64,000 bases of DNA, from contig CANLSH010000004.1 in the NCBI GenBank assembly GCA_947493705.1, positions 179,494-243,493 of the forward strand. Direction: 5' to 3'. The notes below the pieces were generated by a model. The model saw nothing but the letters and a program-made list of their open reading frames with translations, was not told where the DNA came from and made no database searches. Shown piece after piece: positions 8,348 through 16,782 of the stretch. This stretch comes from an uncultured Arachnia sp. (GTDB lineage: Bacteria > Actinomycetota > Actinomycetes > Propionibacteriales > Propionibacteriaceae). The position numbers and the translations under genes are program-made. How positions within the stretch are numbered: the first letter of the stretch is position 1; each line of letters starts with the position of its first letter.

Positions 8348-9148
8348 ATGCCCGCATTCCGACGGTTCGTCGACCGCTTCTGGCCACCCAAATGGCTGTA
8401 CGCGACCTACGTGTCCCAGTTGAGGGGCCAGCTCGACGCGGACAGGCTCCCTCAGCACGTGGCAGTGCTGGCTGATGGCAACCGGCGCTGGGCCCGGCTG
8501 AACGCGCCGGGCAAGCCACTGGCTGTCGGCTATCGAGCCGGCGCCGACAAGCTGATTGAGTTCGTCGAGTGGTGCGACGAGGCAGGAATCACAGTGGTGA
8601 CCCTGTGGGTCCTGAGCACCGACAACCTCGATCGCGCGAGCGCCGAGGAACTCAAACCTCTCCTGCGCGTGATCGAGGAATTGGTACGTTCACTGGCTGC
8701 CACACGGAGATGGCGGGTGCAAGCCGTCGGCGCGCTGGATCTGTTGCCCCCCGAATGCTCCCACGCTCTGGTTGAACACGCCGATTCCACTGAAGGGCTG
8801 TCGGGAATGCACGTCAATGTCGCTGTTTCCTACGGCGGTCGTCACGAAATGCGAGATGCCGTGCGCTCGCTGCTCGCCTCCCGGGCTGACCAGGGTGACA
8901 CCCTGGCAGATGTGGCCAACACCGTCGAGGTGGAAGAGATTGCCGCACACCTCTACACCAAGGGGCAGCCCGATCCGGACCTCCTCATCCGCACCTCCGG
9001 GGAGCAGCGGTTGTCGGGGTTTCTGATGTGGCAGTCAGCACACAGCGAGTTCTACTTCTGCGAGGCATTGTGGCCGGACTTCCGCAAAGTGGACTTCATG
9101 CGTGCGCTGCGTGACTACACGTCTCGTGAGCGACGATTCGGGCACTGA
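8348..9148 (+). CDS. uppS: Isoprenyl transferase (cis-prenyltransferase, UppS/short-chain Z-FPP synthase family)
   Basis: This cytoplasmic enzyme condenses IPP onto allylic diphosphates with Z geometry. The catalytic Asp is in VLADGNRRWAR (D43). The second signature, DLLIRTSGEQRLSGFLMWQSAHSE, binds IPP, and FYFCEALWPDFR is conserved. At 266 residues it resembles the shorter mycobacterial enzyme that makes Z,E-farnesyl diphosphate, and, like that gene (Rv1086), it is next to a hemolysin III gene. Product chain length cannot be decided from sequence. A TATCCT box lies 6 nt before the ATG. Confidence 0.93.
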   Translation: MPAFRRFVDRFWPPKWLYATYVSQLRGQLDADRLPQHVAVLADGNRRWARLNAPGKPLAVGYRAGADKLIEFVEWCDEAGITVVTLWVLSTDNLDRASAEELKPLLRVIEELVRSLAATRRWRVQAVGALDLLPPECSHALVEHADSTEGLSGMHVNVAVSYGGRHEMRDAVRSLLASRADQGDTLADVANTVEVEEIAAHLYTKGQPDPDLLIRTSGEQRLSGFLMWQSAHSEFYFCEALWPDFRKVDFMRALRDYTSRERRFGH

Positions 9149-9163
9149 CAATCGCGTCCGGTA

Positions 9164-9181
9164 ACCTACGGTTGCGTAGGT
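9164..9181. promoter_or_regulatory. Perfect inverted repeat upstream of trhA
   Basis: ACCTACG (9164-9170), GTTG, CGTAGGT (9175-9181) is a 7-bp perfect inverted repeat 22 bp before the trhA ATG. With no T-tract and such closeness to the start it looks like a dimeric repressor operator (TetR-type size) rather than a terminator for uppS. Confidence 0.5.
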
Positions 9182-9203
9182 AGCACTAATCGAGGTCATC
9201 GTC

Positions 9204-9899
9204 ATGAGTCAGAGAACCACCATCGTTCCGCCTTCCACTGAGCACGCGGAGCAACTCCCCGCGAAGCCATTCATGCGTGGATGGCTGCATTTGGGGTTCG
9301 CACCCGTGGCCCTGATCGTCGGGGTTGTTCTGACGGCTTACGCGCCCACCCTTCTCGGTCGCGTCGGGTGCGGCATCTACACCCTGACTGCGGTGCAGCT
9401 TTTCGCCACGAGCGCGGTCTATCACCGCGGCAGTTGGAGTCCATCCACCCTGGCGACCTTTCGCCGGATCGATCACTCCAACATTTTCATCTTCATCGCA
9501 GGCACCTACACGCCCCTGTCGCTCGTGATGTTGGAGGACACCACCCGCATCGCCGTCCTGACGCTGATCTGGAGCATTGCTGTGTTGGGCATCGCCTTCC
9601 GGGTCCTGTGGTTGGGTGCTCCGCGTTGGCTCTACACATTTCTTTACGTTGCCATGGGTTTTGCAGCGGTCGGGTGGTTCCCGCAGTTCTGGGAGGCGGG
9701 CGGCCCGGCAGTTGTCATCCTCATCGTCGCCGGTGGGCTCATCTACACCTTGGGTGCGGTGGCGTATGCAACCAAGAGGCCTGCTCTGAGCCTCACGTGG
9801 TTCGGGTTTCACGAGGTGTTCCATACCGCCACCATTGTTGCGGCCATATGCCACCTCATCGCCATCGGACTCGCAATCTTCGGCAGCGGGGCGGCGTAG
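9204..9899 (+). CDS. trhA: Hemolysin III family membrane protein
   Basis: The 231-residue protein has seven predicted membrane helices of the PAQR/hemolysin III fold. Zn-site residues of the superfamily are present: SAVYHRG in helix 2, RIDHSNIFIFIAGTYTP, and the C-terminal HEVFHTATIVAAICH. Members in other bacteria affect membrane energetics and lipid homeostasis, and the name hemolysin is historical. It follows uppS by 55 bp with its own putative operator. The stop codon TAG forms the start of the -10 box of the next gene. Confidence 0.9.
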   Translation: MSQRTTIVPPSTEHAEQLPAKPFMRGWLHLGFAPVALIVGVVLTAYAPTLLGRVGCGIYTLTAVQLFATSAVYHRGSWSPSTLATFRRIDHSNIFIFIAGTYTPLSLVMLEDTTRIAVLTLIWSIAVLGIAFRVLWLGAPRWLYTFLYVAMGFAAVGWFPQFWEAGGPAVVILIVAGGLIYTLGAVAYATKRPALSLTWFGFHEVFHTATIVAAICHLIAIGLAIFGSGAA

Positions 9900-9902
9900 T
9901 CT
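9897..9902 (+). promoter_or_regulatory. Leaderless -10 box overlapping the trhA stop codon
   Basis: TAGTCT, beginning with the trhA stop TAG, ends 6 nt before the ATG at 9909. Confidence 0.5.
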
Positions 9903-9908
9903 GGCTGC

Positions 9909-10580
9909 ATGACGACACCATTTCCCACTGATTGGCACACCGCTCTGGTGCTGGTACCCCATCCCGACGACGCCGAGTACGGGATGTCGGCAGCCGTGAA
10001 TCGCTGGACCCGAGAGGGCAAAGAGGTCATCTACGTCATGGCCACGAGCGGTGAGGCAGGCATCGCTGGCATGGATCCAGAGGAAGCCGGGCCCATCCGG
10101 GAGGCAGAACAGATACGCTCCGCAGCTGCGGTGGGAGTGCACACCGTCGATTTCCTTCATTTCCCCGACGGCCAGCTCACCAACGATGCGTCCATGCGTG
10201 CCGCCATCGACCACGCTCTGGAGCGCCATCAACCACAGATGGTCATCACCATCTTCACTGGGGAGGAGTACGCCCCCGGGATTCGAAACCAATCTGATCA
10301 CATGATGTTTGGCCAGGCTGTGGCCGAAACGATGGAGGACCACGATGATCAATGGTTGTTCGAGACCGCGCCCGAGGGTGAGTACTTCGTTGATGTGACC
10401 GATGAGGACGTCGAGGCGGCTGTCGCCGCGTTGGCGGAACACGACCAGTATCTCCGAGTTCTGGACCCCGAAACGCCGGTGATCGAACAAGCCCGCAACC
10501 AGGTGGACATGTCAACACTCGGCGCTGACGGCTCCCGCAGGTCCACCTTCATCCTCCGACACGAGCGCACCGCGAACTGA
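9909..10580 (+). CDS. PIG-L family deacetylase/amidohydrolase
   Basis: The 223-residue Zn hydrolase has the LmbE/PIG-L motif VPHPDDAEYG near residues 17-26, which gives the catalytic Asp and Zn ligands. The further ligand histidine is in NQSDHMMFG. The family removes N-acetyl groups from sugars such as GlcNAc-inositol or mycothiol conjugates. The substrate here is not evident and it is separate from mca. It is the first gene of the island inserted between trhA and yyaL. A TAGTCT box overlapping the trhA stop codon points to its own leaderless promoter. Confidence 0.88.
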   Translation: MTTPFPTDWHTALVLVPHPDDAEYGMSAAVNRWTREGKEVIYVMATSGEAGIAGMDPEEAGPIREAEQIRSAAAVGVHTVDFLHFPDGQLTNDASMRAAIDHALERHQPQMVITIFTGEEYAPGIRNQSDHMMFGQAVAETMEDHDDQWLFETAPEGEYFVDVTDEDVEAAVAALAEHDQYLRVLDPETPVIEQARNQVDMSTLGADGSRRSTFILRHERTAN

Positions 10581-10644
10581 CGAAAAGCCCACCCCCTGTT
10601 ACCAGATCGTTATAGCCGGATGATTGGGAATTTTCGACTAACCC

Positions 10645-10675
10645 TTGACATCACCCCGAACCGCGCGCTTACTAT
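10645..10675 (+). promoter_or_regulatory. Sigma-A-type promoter of the padR/sulfatase operon
   Basis: A consensus -35 TTGACA at 10645-10650 and a -10 TTACTA/TACTAT at 10669-10675 are 18-19 bp apart. It is the best canonical promoter in the window. It lies 25 bp before padR, whose product may bind here. Confidence 0.7.
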
Positions 10676-10700
10676 GGCCAAGAGGTGATAGGGGGAGGCG

Positions 10701-11297
10701 ATGAAGCCTGATTATGTACTGCTGGGACTCCTGGCGAGGAAGCCGGCCAGCGGATACGACATCGGCAAATGGCTGCGTCTTGAAGGGCGCTACCTCGGAC
10801 GGCGACCGTCCATGACGCCCATCTATCGTGCACTCCACAAACTCACAGAACTCGGCTGGGTTGAGTCCGTCGTTGACACGCGCGACGCCGCACCGGATGC
10901 CAAAGTTCATCACTTGACCCGGCCAGGTCGCAAAGCACTGCTGGACTGGGCCAACGGCCCATGGGAGCCCGCTGAACGACCCATGGATCCAGACTTCTCA
11001 ATCCGCATGAACTTCGCCGGCCAACTGGGGCCCCGCTACGCCCTGCAAGTGGTGCAGACCGAACTGGAGTTTCGTCGGGAGCGCCGAGCGGCCGAGGGAC
11101 GGCCCACGCTCGCGACTCTCACGGCTGAGCCGATTCCGGAAATCGATCTCGACTGGCTTCAGTTCATCGATGCCCGCACCCACGACCGAGGCTGGCAGTC
11201 GACATCCCTCTACATCGGGTGGCTCGAAACCACCGAGTGGGAGCTACAACGCATCGTCGACGCCAATGATCACGAGGAAGAAGACGGTGCCGCATGA
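10701..11297 (+). CDS. PadR family transcriptional regulator
   Basis: The 198-residue protein has a winged-helix N-terminus ([16 protein letters not shown], then [17 protein letters not shown], the recognition helix and wing) and a helical C-terminal dimerisation domain of the Vir_act_alpha_C type. This makes it a PadR-type regulator, which usually represses its own operon until an effector binds. It has a strong Shine-Dalgarno (GGGGGAGG) and ends with a 4-bp ATGA overlap with the permease, so it is the first cistron of a five-gene transcript. PadR control of a sulfate-ester operon is unusual; Cbl/CysB-type LysR regulators are more common. Confidence 0.9.
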   Translation: MKPDYVLLGLLARKPASGYDIGKWLRLEGRYLGRRPSMTPIYRALHKLTELGWVESVVDTRDAAPDAKVHHLTRPGRKALLDWANGPWEPAERPMDPDFSIRMNFAGQLGPRYALQVVQTELEFRRERRAAEGRPTLATLTAEPIPEIDLDWLQFIDARTHDRGWQSTSLYIGWLETTEWELQRIVDANDHEEEDGAA

Positions 11298-12109
11298 CCT
11301 CTGCAACGGTTACAAAGTCTCAGGAGAAAGCTGATCTGAAGAAGGTCAAGGACTCTCGATTCACGAAGTGGTCGGCCATCAGCCTGGCTTCAGTTATTGG
11401 AGGCATCGGTCTGTGGTGGCTCGCATCCATCTTCAACCCGGGCACACTCCCCGGCCCCCCACAAGTCGTCGCGAAGTACATCGATCTGCTCTCGGGCCCC
11501 AAGTACTTGCTGGTGTTCGACATCCTCGCCAGTCTGCGGCGGGTGTTTCTTGGCTTCTTCATCGGCTCTGGTTTGGCTATTCCGCTGGGCTTCGCCATGG
11601 GCTGGTACCGCCCGGTGCGCGCAATTATTGAGCCCTGGACGCAGTTTTTCCGCACGATCCCGCCACTGGCAATCATCCCCCTGGCGCTCGTCTTTCTGGG
11701 TATCGGCGAGGAACCGAAGGTCTTCGTCATCACGTTGGCCAGCTTCCTCGTGACCATCATCGCCACATTTGGTGGCGTGGTGAACGTTGATCGCACGCTC
11801 ATCAACGCCGGCCGTGTACTGGGTGCCAACGACTGGACAATCTTTCGCCGTATCGCCGTCCCGGCGTCGATGCCCTTCATCATGGTGGGGCTCCGACAAG
11901 GCCTGGGCTCAGCCTGGGCCACATTGGTGGCTGCGGAGTTGATCGCCGCGCAGGAGGGTTTGGGCTTTCGGATGCAGGCTGCACAGATCTATTACGACAT
12001 TCCAACAATCTTCGTGGGACTCGTCACCATTGGCGTCTTCGGCCTCATCATGGATCGGACCCTGCTGTGGATCGATGGCAAACTCACGAGCTGGCAGGAG
12101 CGACGATGA
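11294..12109 (+). CDS. ABC importer permease, SsuC/TauC/AtsB type
   Basis: The 271-residue inner-membrane subunit has six predicted helices and the BPD_transp_1 EAA loop, seen as [20 protein letters not shown] (about 171-190). SSM/AtsRBC-type hallmarks include [21 protein letters not shown]. The family imports sulfonates, taurine, sulfate esters, nitrate or pyrimidine precursors. The sulfatase in the same transcript favours a sulfate ester. It overlaps padR and the ATPase gene by 4 bp at either end, so expression is tightly coupled. Confidence 0.88.
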   Translation: MTSATVTKSQEKADLKKVKDSRFTKWSAISLASVIGGIGLWWLASIFNPGTLPGPPQVVAKYIDLLSGPKYLLVFDILASLRRVFLGFFIGSGLAIPLGFAMGWYRPVRAIIEPWTQFFRTIPPLAIIPLALVFLGIGEEPKVFVITLASFLVTIIATFGGVVNVDRTLINAGRVLGANDWTIFRRIAVPASMPFIMVGLRQGLGSAWATLVAAELIAAQEGLGFRMQAAQIYYDIPTIFVGLVTIGVFGLIMDRTLLWIDGKLTSWQERR

Positions 12110-12906
12110 GCACCACCTCCCACACCGAGGACAAAATCGTCTTCGACGAAGTCGAAGCGGTCTTCGAGGTCAGCGGCAAGCCCTTCACTGCTGTGGAGAA
12201 GCTCTCGCTCACGGTGGCAGACAACGAGTTCGTCACCGTCGTTGGCCCGTCAGGATGCGGCAAGTCCACCATCATGAACATGGCCGCCGGCCTGCTCGAA
12301 CCGTCCTCAGGCGAGGTCCACGTCGATGGCACGTCGGTGAGCGGCCCGGGTCCTGAACGCGGGGTCATCTTCCAGCAATACGCATTGTTTCCGTGGCTGA
12401 CAGTCAGAGAGAACGTTGAGTTTGGCCTGGAGTTGCAGAAGATCCCCAAGGCGAAACGCCGAGAGATCGCTGACCGTCAATTGGAGTTCACCAATCTCAC
12501 GCAGTTCGCCGACGCACTGCCCAAAACCCTGTCAGGCGGCATGAAGCAACGGTGCGCCATCGCCCGGGCCTACGCCGTCGATCCATCCATCCTTCTCATG
12601 GACGAACCCTTCGGCGCTCTCGATGCCCTGACCCGTGTTCACATGCAATCCCAGCTCCTCGAGACCTGGAGCCGCGAGAAACGCACTGTCATGTTCATCA
12701 CGCATGACGTGGACGAAGCCGTGTTCCTGGCCAACCGAGTCATCGTGATGGCTGCCCGTCCTGGACGCATCCACCAGATCGTGCACATCGATCTTCCCTA
12801 CCCTCGGACCGACGACATGCGCACGTCGCCCGAGTTCACAGCCCTGCGCAATGAAGTGTGGAACGCGGTCTATCACCAGCTGGACGAAGACCCAACCGCT
12901 CAATGA
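12106..12906 (+). CDS. ABC importer ATP-binding protein, SsuB/TauB type
   Basis: The 266-residue ATPase has Walker [11 protein letters not shown]-loop [20 protein letters not shown], signature [14 protein letters not shown], Walker [17 protein letters not shown] and switch [22 protein letters not shown] together with the [13 protein letters not shown] end is typical of the nitrate/sulfonate/taurine group. The start ATG overlaps the permease stop (ATGA). It energises the permease encoded just upstream. Confidence 0.92.
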   Translation: MSTTSHTEDKIVFDEVEAVFEVSGKPFTAVEKLSLTVADNEFVTVVGPSGCGKSTIMNMAAGLLEPSSGEVHVDGTSVSGPGPERGVIFQQYALFPWLTVRENVEFGLELQKIPKAKRREIADRQLEFTNLTQFADALPKTLSGGMKQRCAIARAYAVDPSILLMDEPFGALDALTRVHMQSQLLETWSREKRTVMFITHDVDEAVFLANRVIVMAARPGRIHQIVHIDLPYPRTDDMRTSPEFTALRNEVWNAVYHQLDEDPTAQ

Positions 12907-12949
12907 TCACATCCATCAAGGCAACTCCCATCGAGAAGAAGGACACACC

Positions 12950-14002
12950 ATGAGCCCTCGTATCCACCGCCGTCAACTCCTACTGGGCACTGCCGGCCTC
13001 GCCGGTCTGGCCACCCTCACTGCATGTGGCGGCGACGATCCCGCAACAGAGCCCGCGACTGATCCTGCTGACACCGAAGCCGGCACTGATCCCAGCGCAG
13101 CTGAGGAGCCCATGACGATGGACGACATCGTCGTGGGCTATATTCCCGACAGCAATGGCAGCATTCTGATGACCGTCGCCGAGCAAGAAGGCCTCTGGGA
13201 GAAGCACGGACTGAACGTGAACACCCAGACATTCACCAACGGCCCGCTGCAGATCCAAGCGCTCGGCACCGGCGATCTCGACTTCGGCTACATCGGCTTT
13301 GGCGCCCTCTGGTTGCCCATGTCCGGCAAGGCCAAGGTGGTCGCCATCCAGTCACTCGGCAAGGCAGACCGCGTCATCGCCCAGCCCGGCATCACCTCCA
13401 TGGAGGATCTGAAGGGCAAGAAGGTCGGTGTACCCGAGGGCACCTCCGGTGACACCATCCTCAGCCTGGCCCTCGAACAGGCGGGCATGACCGTCGATGA
13501 CATCGACCGCATCCCCATGGATCCTCCCACGGCCATCAGCGCCTTTGCCTCCGGCCAGATCGACGCCGCAGGTCTCTGGTATCCACACGTGGACACCATC
13601 CGGGAACAGGTGCCAGACCTGGTCGAGGTGGCGGAGTCCGACGACTTCCCGGACTTTGCCTTTCCCGCCTGCCAGGTGGCCAGTCCGGACATCGTTGATC
13701 GTCCAGAAATCTTGGCCAAGTACCAGGCCGTGTGCAAAGAGGCCTTCAGCTGGGCCGCCGAGAACAAGGACGAGATCCCCGCACTGATCTCAGGTTTCCT
13801 CGATGCCCCCGAAGATGCTGTGAACTCCGAGATGCAGTACGTGGAGATACTCTCCGCCGATGACGTCATCGCTGCGAGCGAGGATGGCAGAGTCGAGCAG
13901 TGGATGACCGCACTCAATGAGCAGTTCGTGCAGGCGGGGAAGGTCGATTCCGTCTCTGATGTCTCCACCTACTGGCTCAGTGAGGAATACAAGGAGGCAT
14001 GA
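12950..14002 (+). CDS. Substrate-binding lipoprotein, SsuA/NMT1 type
   Basis: The 350-residue extracellular binding protein has a twin-arginine-like lipoprotein signal (RRQLLLG at 7-13, lipobox LTAC with C26), followed by an acidic linker. The NMT1/OmpA-like two-lobe fold shows VGYIPDSNGSILMTVAEQEGLW, then a hinge strand GKKVGVPEGTSGDTIL and ALEQAGMTVDDI. Such proteins bind sulfonates, sulfate esters, taurine or thiamine precursors. The sulfatase encoded directly downstream (ATGA overlap) makes a sulfate ester likely. The real start is 12950, not the earlier in-frame ATG inside the ATPase gene. Confidence 0.88.
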   Translation: MSPRIHRRQLLLGTAGLAGLATLTACGGDDPATEPATDPADTEAGTDPSAAEEPMTMDDIVVGYIPDSNGSILMTVAEQEGLWEKHGLNVNTQTFTNGPLQIQALGTGDLDFGYIGFGALWLPMSGKAKVVAIQSLGKADRVIAQPGITSMEDLKGKKVGVPEGTSGDTILSLALEQAGMTVDDIDRIPMDPPTAISAFASGQIDAAGLWYPHVDTIREQVPDLVEVAESDDFPDFAFPACQVASPDIVDRPEILAKYQAVCKEAFSWAAENKDEIPALISGFLDAPEDAVNSEMQYVEILSADDVIAASEDGRVEQWMTALNEQFVQAGKVDSVSDVSTYWLSEEYKEA

Positions 14003-15450
14003 TGTCGCGCCCCAACATCGTCTTCATGATGTCGGATGATCACGCCGCCCACGCCATCAGCGCGTACGGCAGCAGGCTCAACGAGACACCACACATTGAT
14101 CGCATCGCCGACGAGGGAGTACGGCTGGACAAGGTGTTCTGCACCAACTCCATCTGCACCCCGTCGCGGGCTTCAATCCTGACCGGCACCTACAGCCACG
14201 TCAACGGCGCCTGTTCCATCTATTCGGAACTGGACTACCGTGTACCGACGTACTCGCAGGTCCTGCAGGATTCGGGCTACCAGACCGCGATCTTTGGGAA
14301 GTGGCACCTCGGTACCACACAGAAGGCGAATCCCCGGGGCTTTGACGACTGGCGCATCTTCCCTGGGCAGGGTGACTACATCGACCCGTTGATGTACGGC
14401 CCTGCGGGAGAAGGTGTTGTCGAGGGGTACGCGTCGAACATCATCACGGACCTGGGCCTGGAATGGCTCGGGGCCCGTGATACGACACGCCCCTTCTGCC
14501 TGATGGTGCACCACAAAGCACCACACCGGCCGTGGGTGCCCGATGAAAAGCACAGGGATCTGTATCCCGTCGGCTCCATCCCCGAGCCCGAAACCATGTG
14601 GGACGACCACGCATCTCGCAGCCACGTGGTCCAGGACGTGGGCATGACCATTGCAGATCATCTCATCGAGACCGACGTCAAAGAGCCCACGCCCGATGAG
14701 TTGCTCGGGGAGGAGAACACGCAGGCCCGCGCGAGTTGGAAGTACCAACGCTACATGCGCGATTACCTCCAGACCATCCAGTCGGTCGATGACAACGTCG
14801 GACGCGTGCTGGATTGGCTCGATGACGAGGGCCTCACGGAGAACACCATCGTCGTGTACACCTCTGATCAGGGGTTCTTCCTGGGGGACCATGGATGGTT
14901 CGACAAACGGCTGATGTTCGAGGAATCCCTCAGCATGCCGGTGGTCATACGGTGGCCCGCCGAAATCTCGCCGCGCTCACGCTGTGAAGCGATCATCACC
15001 AACGTGGATTTCGCCGCGACCTTCCTCGACATGTGCGGGCTCGACCCGGACGAGGCGCTTCCCGAGAACCAGGGCCGTAGCTTCCGCCCACTGCTGCGCG
15101 GCGAGGAGGTGCAGGACTGGCCCACTTCGATGTATTACCGCTACTGGGAGCACGACGACCCCGAGCACCACGCGCCGGCACACTACGGCGTGCGCACCCA
15201 GACACACAAATACATCGTCTATTACAACGACGGCCTGGGCTCCCCCGGCTCGTCGGATCGTGTCCTGCCGACGGAGTACGAACTCTACGATCTGGTCAAT
15301 GACCCGGCGGAACTCACCAACGTTGTGGACGATCCCGCATATAAGGCAGTCCGCGAGGATCTGGAGAACGAACTCCTACGCTTGCAGAACGTCTACGGCG
15401 ACGAGCCCTATCAGGGCCCGGACACCCCTCGTCTCAACTGGAGTGTCTGA
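13999..15450 (+). CDS. Cytoplasmic sulfatase (type I, Cys-type)
   Basis: The 483-residue alkaline-phosphatase-superfamily enzyme has metal-binding aspartates in NIVFMMSDDH (D13, D14). The formylglycine motif SICTPSRASILTG (C53, R57) becomes active only after a formylglycine-generating enzyme acts on C53. It also has GKWHLG, MVHHKAPH, YTSDQGFFLGDHGWFDKR and a C-terminal YELYDLVNDPAE, all typical of family S1. There is no signal peptide, so desulfation should follow uptake by the ABC importer. ATGATG gives starts at 13999 or 14002, and the strong AAGGAGG at 13991-13997 is better spaced for 14002. No formylglycine-generating enzyme gene is in the window. Confidence 0.92.
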   Translation: MMSRPNIVFMMSDDHAAHAISAYGSRLNETPHIDRIADEGVRLDKVFCTNSICTPSRASILTGTYSHVNGACSIYSELDYRVPTYSQVLQDSGYQTAIFGKWHLGTTQKANPRGFDDWRIFPGQGDYIDPLMYGPAGEGVVEGYASNIITDLGLEWLGARDTTRPFCLMVHHKAPHRPWVPDEKHRDLYPVGSIPEPETMWDDHASRSHVVQDVGMTIADHLIETDVKEPTPDELLGEENTQARASWKYQRYMRDYLQTIQSVDDNVGRVLDWLDDEGLTENTIVVYTSDQGFFLGDHGWFDKRLMFEESLSMPVVIRWPAEISPRSRCEAIITNVDFAATFLDMCGLDPDEALPENQGRSFRPLLRGEEVQDWPTSMYYRYWEHDDPEHHAPAHYGVRTQTHKYIVYYNDGLGSPGSSDRVLPTEYELYDLVNDPAELTNVVDDPAYKAVREDLENELLRLQNVYGDEPYQGPDTPRLNWSV

Positions 15451-15465
15451 ACTCCCTCGCTCAAG

Positions 15466-16782
15466 CTATTCGAGGACAAAGACGTCAAGCACGAAGTCGG
15501 GGTCGCTCAACGAGACGGCTGCGTCCACGCCGAGACCTTCCGCCAGGATCGCATGCACACTAGCTCCGTCCAGCGGCCAACCCCTGATGTCGTGGCGCCA
15601 GTGGCAGGCGAGGATGGTTACGCAGCCTGAGGTCCGGAGTCGGTTCGCCAGGTCCCGCAGTCTCGCGGGGCTGAGAAAATATCCCACTTCGGAGATGATC
15701 ACCAGGTCCGCCTCGATGATCCCGAGTCCTTCAGGGACTTGCACATTGGCCAGCGAGACGTTGGGGAGGTGGGTCAGTGTTTCGGCGGCGCGGTGCAATG
15801 CCGAGCGGCTCTCATCCAGTGCCAGCACCTCTTCACCGCGGGCCGCGAGTTCTGCGGTCAACGCCCCCACCGAGCAACCCAGCTCCAGTACCCGCCGATA
15901 GGTGGGGTGGGGTAGCGCTGACATTGTGAGCGCTCGCTTTCGCGCCTCGTAGAAGCTCGTGTGAACTCGCCACGGATCGGGGTGCTCCGCGTGAAGTTCC
16001 TCGAAGGGGCTTTCCTCGGCGGCCCTACCGTCGAAGAACACTTCCACGTCACGCTCGAAGTGGGACAGGATTTCGGGGCTGAGGATGGCTTCATCGCCAG
16101 CGAGGGTACTGAGTTCTTCCGTCTGCGAGCGGTGGCTTCGCATGGCAGCGCGCTTGGCACACAGCACACTGTCAGGCAACTGAAGACGAGGCCCCGTAGG
16201 CATCGGGTCAGTGGGAGAACCCCAGTGCCACCACCAGATCGGCGCCTCAAGGAAATGAGCATCAGTTCGCCAGGCAGCACTGGCCCCGGCCCGTGCAGCT
16301 GCCTCATGATCGGTGTGCCCGTCCCCGCGCCACGTTGAAACGAGTAGGGTTCTGGATCCGGACGCGCCGATGAGGTCCACGAGTGCGCACGCCAACTGCT
16401 CATGGTGTGCCGTGAGGTTCCCGTCTGCGAAGCCAAGAGTGTGCAGGGTGGCTGTGGGAGCGAGACTGCTGAGGGCGCTGGCAACTTCCGCCCGTCGAAG
16501 GGCCCCAAGCTCTGCTGGCCGGCGCGTGGGAGAGTTGGGATGCGACCTTTCCCCGTCGGTGGCGACGACGACATCCACCGACATGCCTCGTCCGTGCGCC
16601 GTCGCGATGAGCCCACCGGACATCAGGGTCTCATCCCCAGGGTGGGCGGCCACCACCACCAGATGCTCCACGAGCCCGAGATCAATCAGCGGGCGGCTTT
16701 CCGACGCAAGAGTTTGCCGCCATTGGTGCTCGGCAGTGCTGACATCGGCATGGTGGAATGCCGGCTCCTGGCTCACGACCAT
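15466..16782 (-). CDS. Bifunctional PIG-L deacetylase / class I SAM methyltransferase
   Basis: Residues about 35-240 form a PIG-L hydrolase: VVVAAHPGDETLMSGG holds the AHPxDE zinc/catalytic motif and WRGDGHTDHEAA the third ligand. Residues about 255-438 form a NodS-like methyltransferase with the SAM loop VLELGCSVGALTAELA and acidic EVLALDES. The 438-residue fusion would de-N-acetylate and methylate a substrate, perhaps an amino sugar. It overlaps the acyl-CoA dehydrogenase-like gene by 10 bp. I remember such fusions near glycosyltransferases in other actinobacteria; here three such genes lie at 54-57 kb. Confidence 0.88.
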   Translation of the reverse strand: MVVSQEPAFHHADVSTAEHQWRQTLASESRPLIDLGLVEHLVVVAAHPGDETLMSGGLIATAHGRGMSVDVVVATDGERSHPNSPTRRPAELGALRRAEVASALSSLAPTATLHTLGFADGNLTAHHEQLACALVDLIGASGSRTLLVSTWRGDGHTDHEAAARAGASAAWRTDAHFLEAPIWWWHWGSPTDPMPTGPRLQLPDSVLCAKRAAMRSHRSQTEELSTLAGDEAILSPEILSHFERDVEVFFDGRAAEESPFEELHAEHPDPWRVHTSFYEARKRALTMSALPHPTYRRVLELGCSVGALTAELAARGEEVLALDESRSALHRAAETLTHLPNVSLANVQVPEGLGIIEADLVIISEVGYFLSPARLRDLANRLRTSGCVTILACHWRHDIRGWPLDGASVHAILAEGLGVDAAVSLSDPDFVLDVFVLE

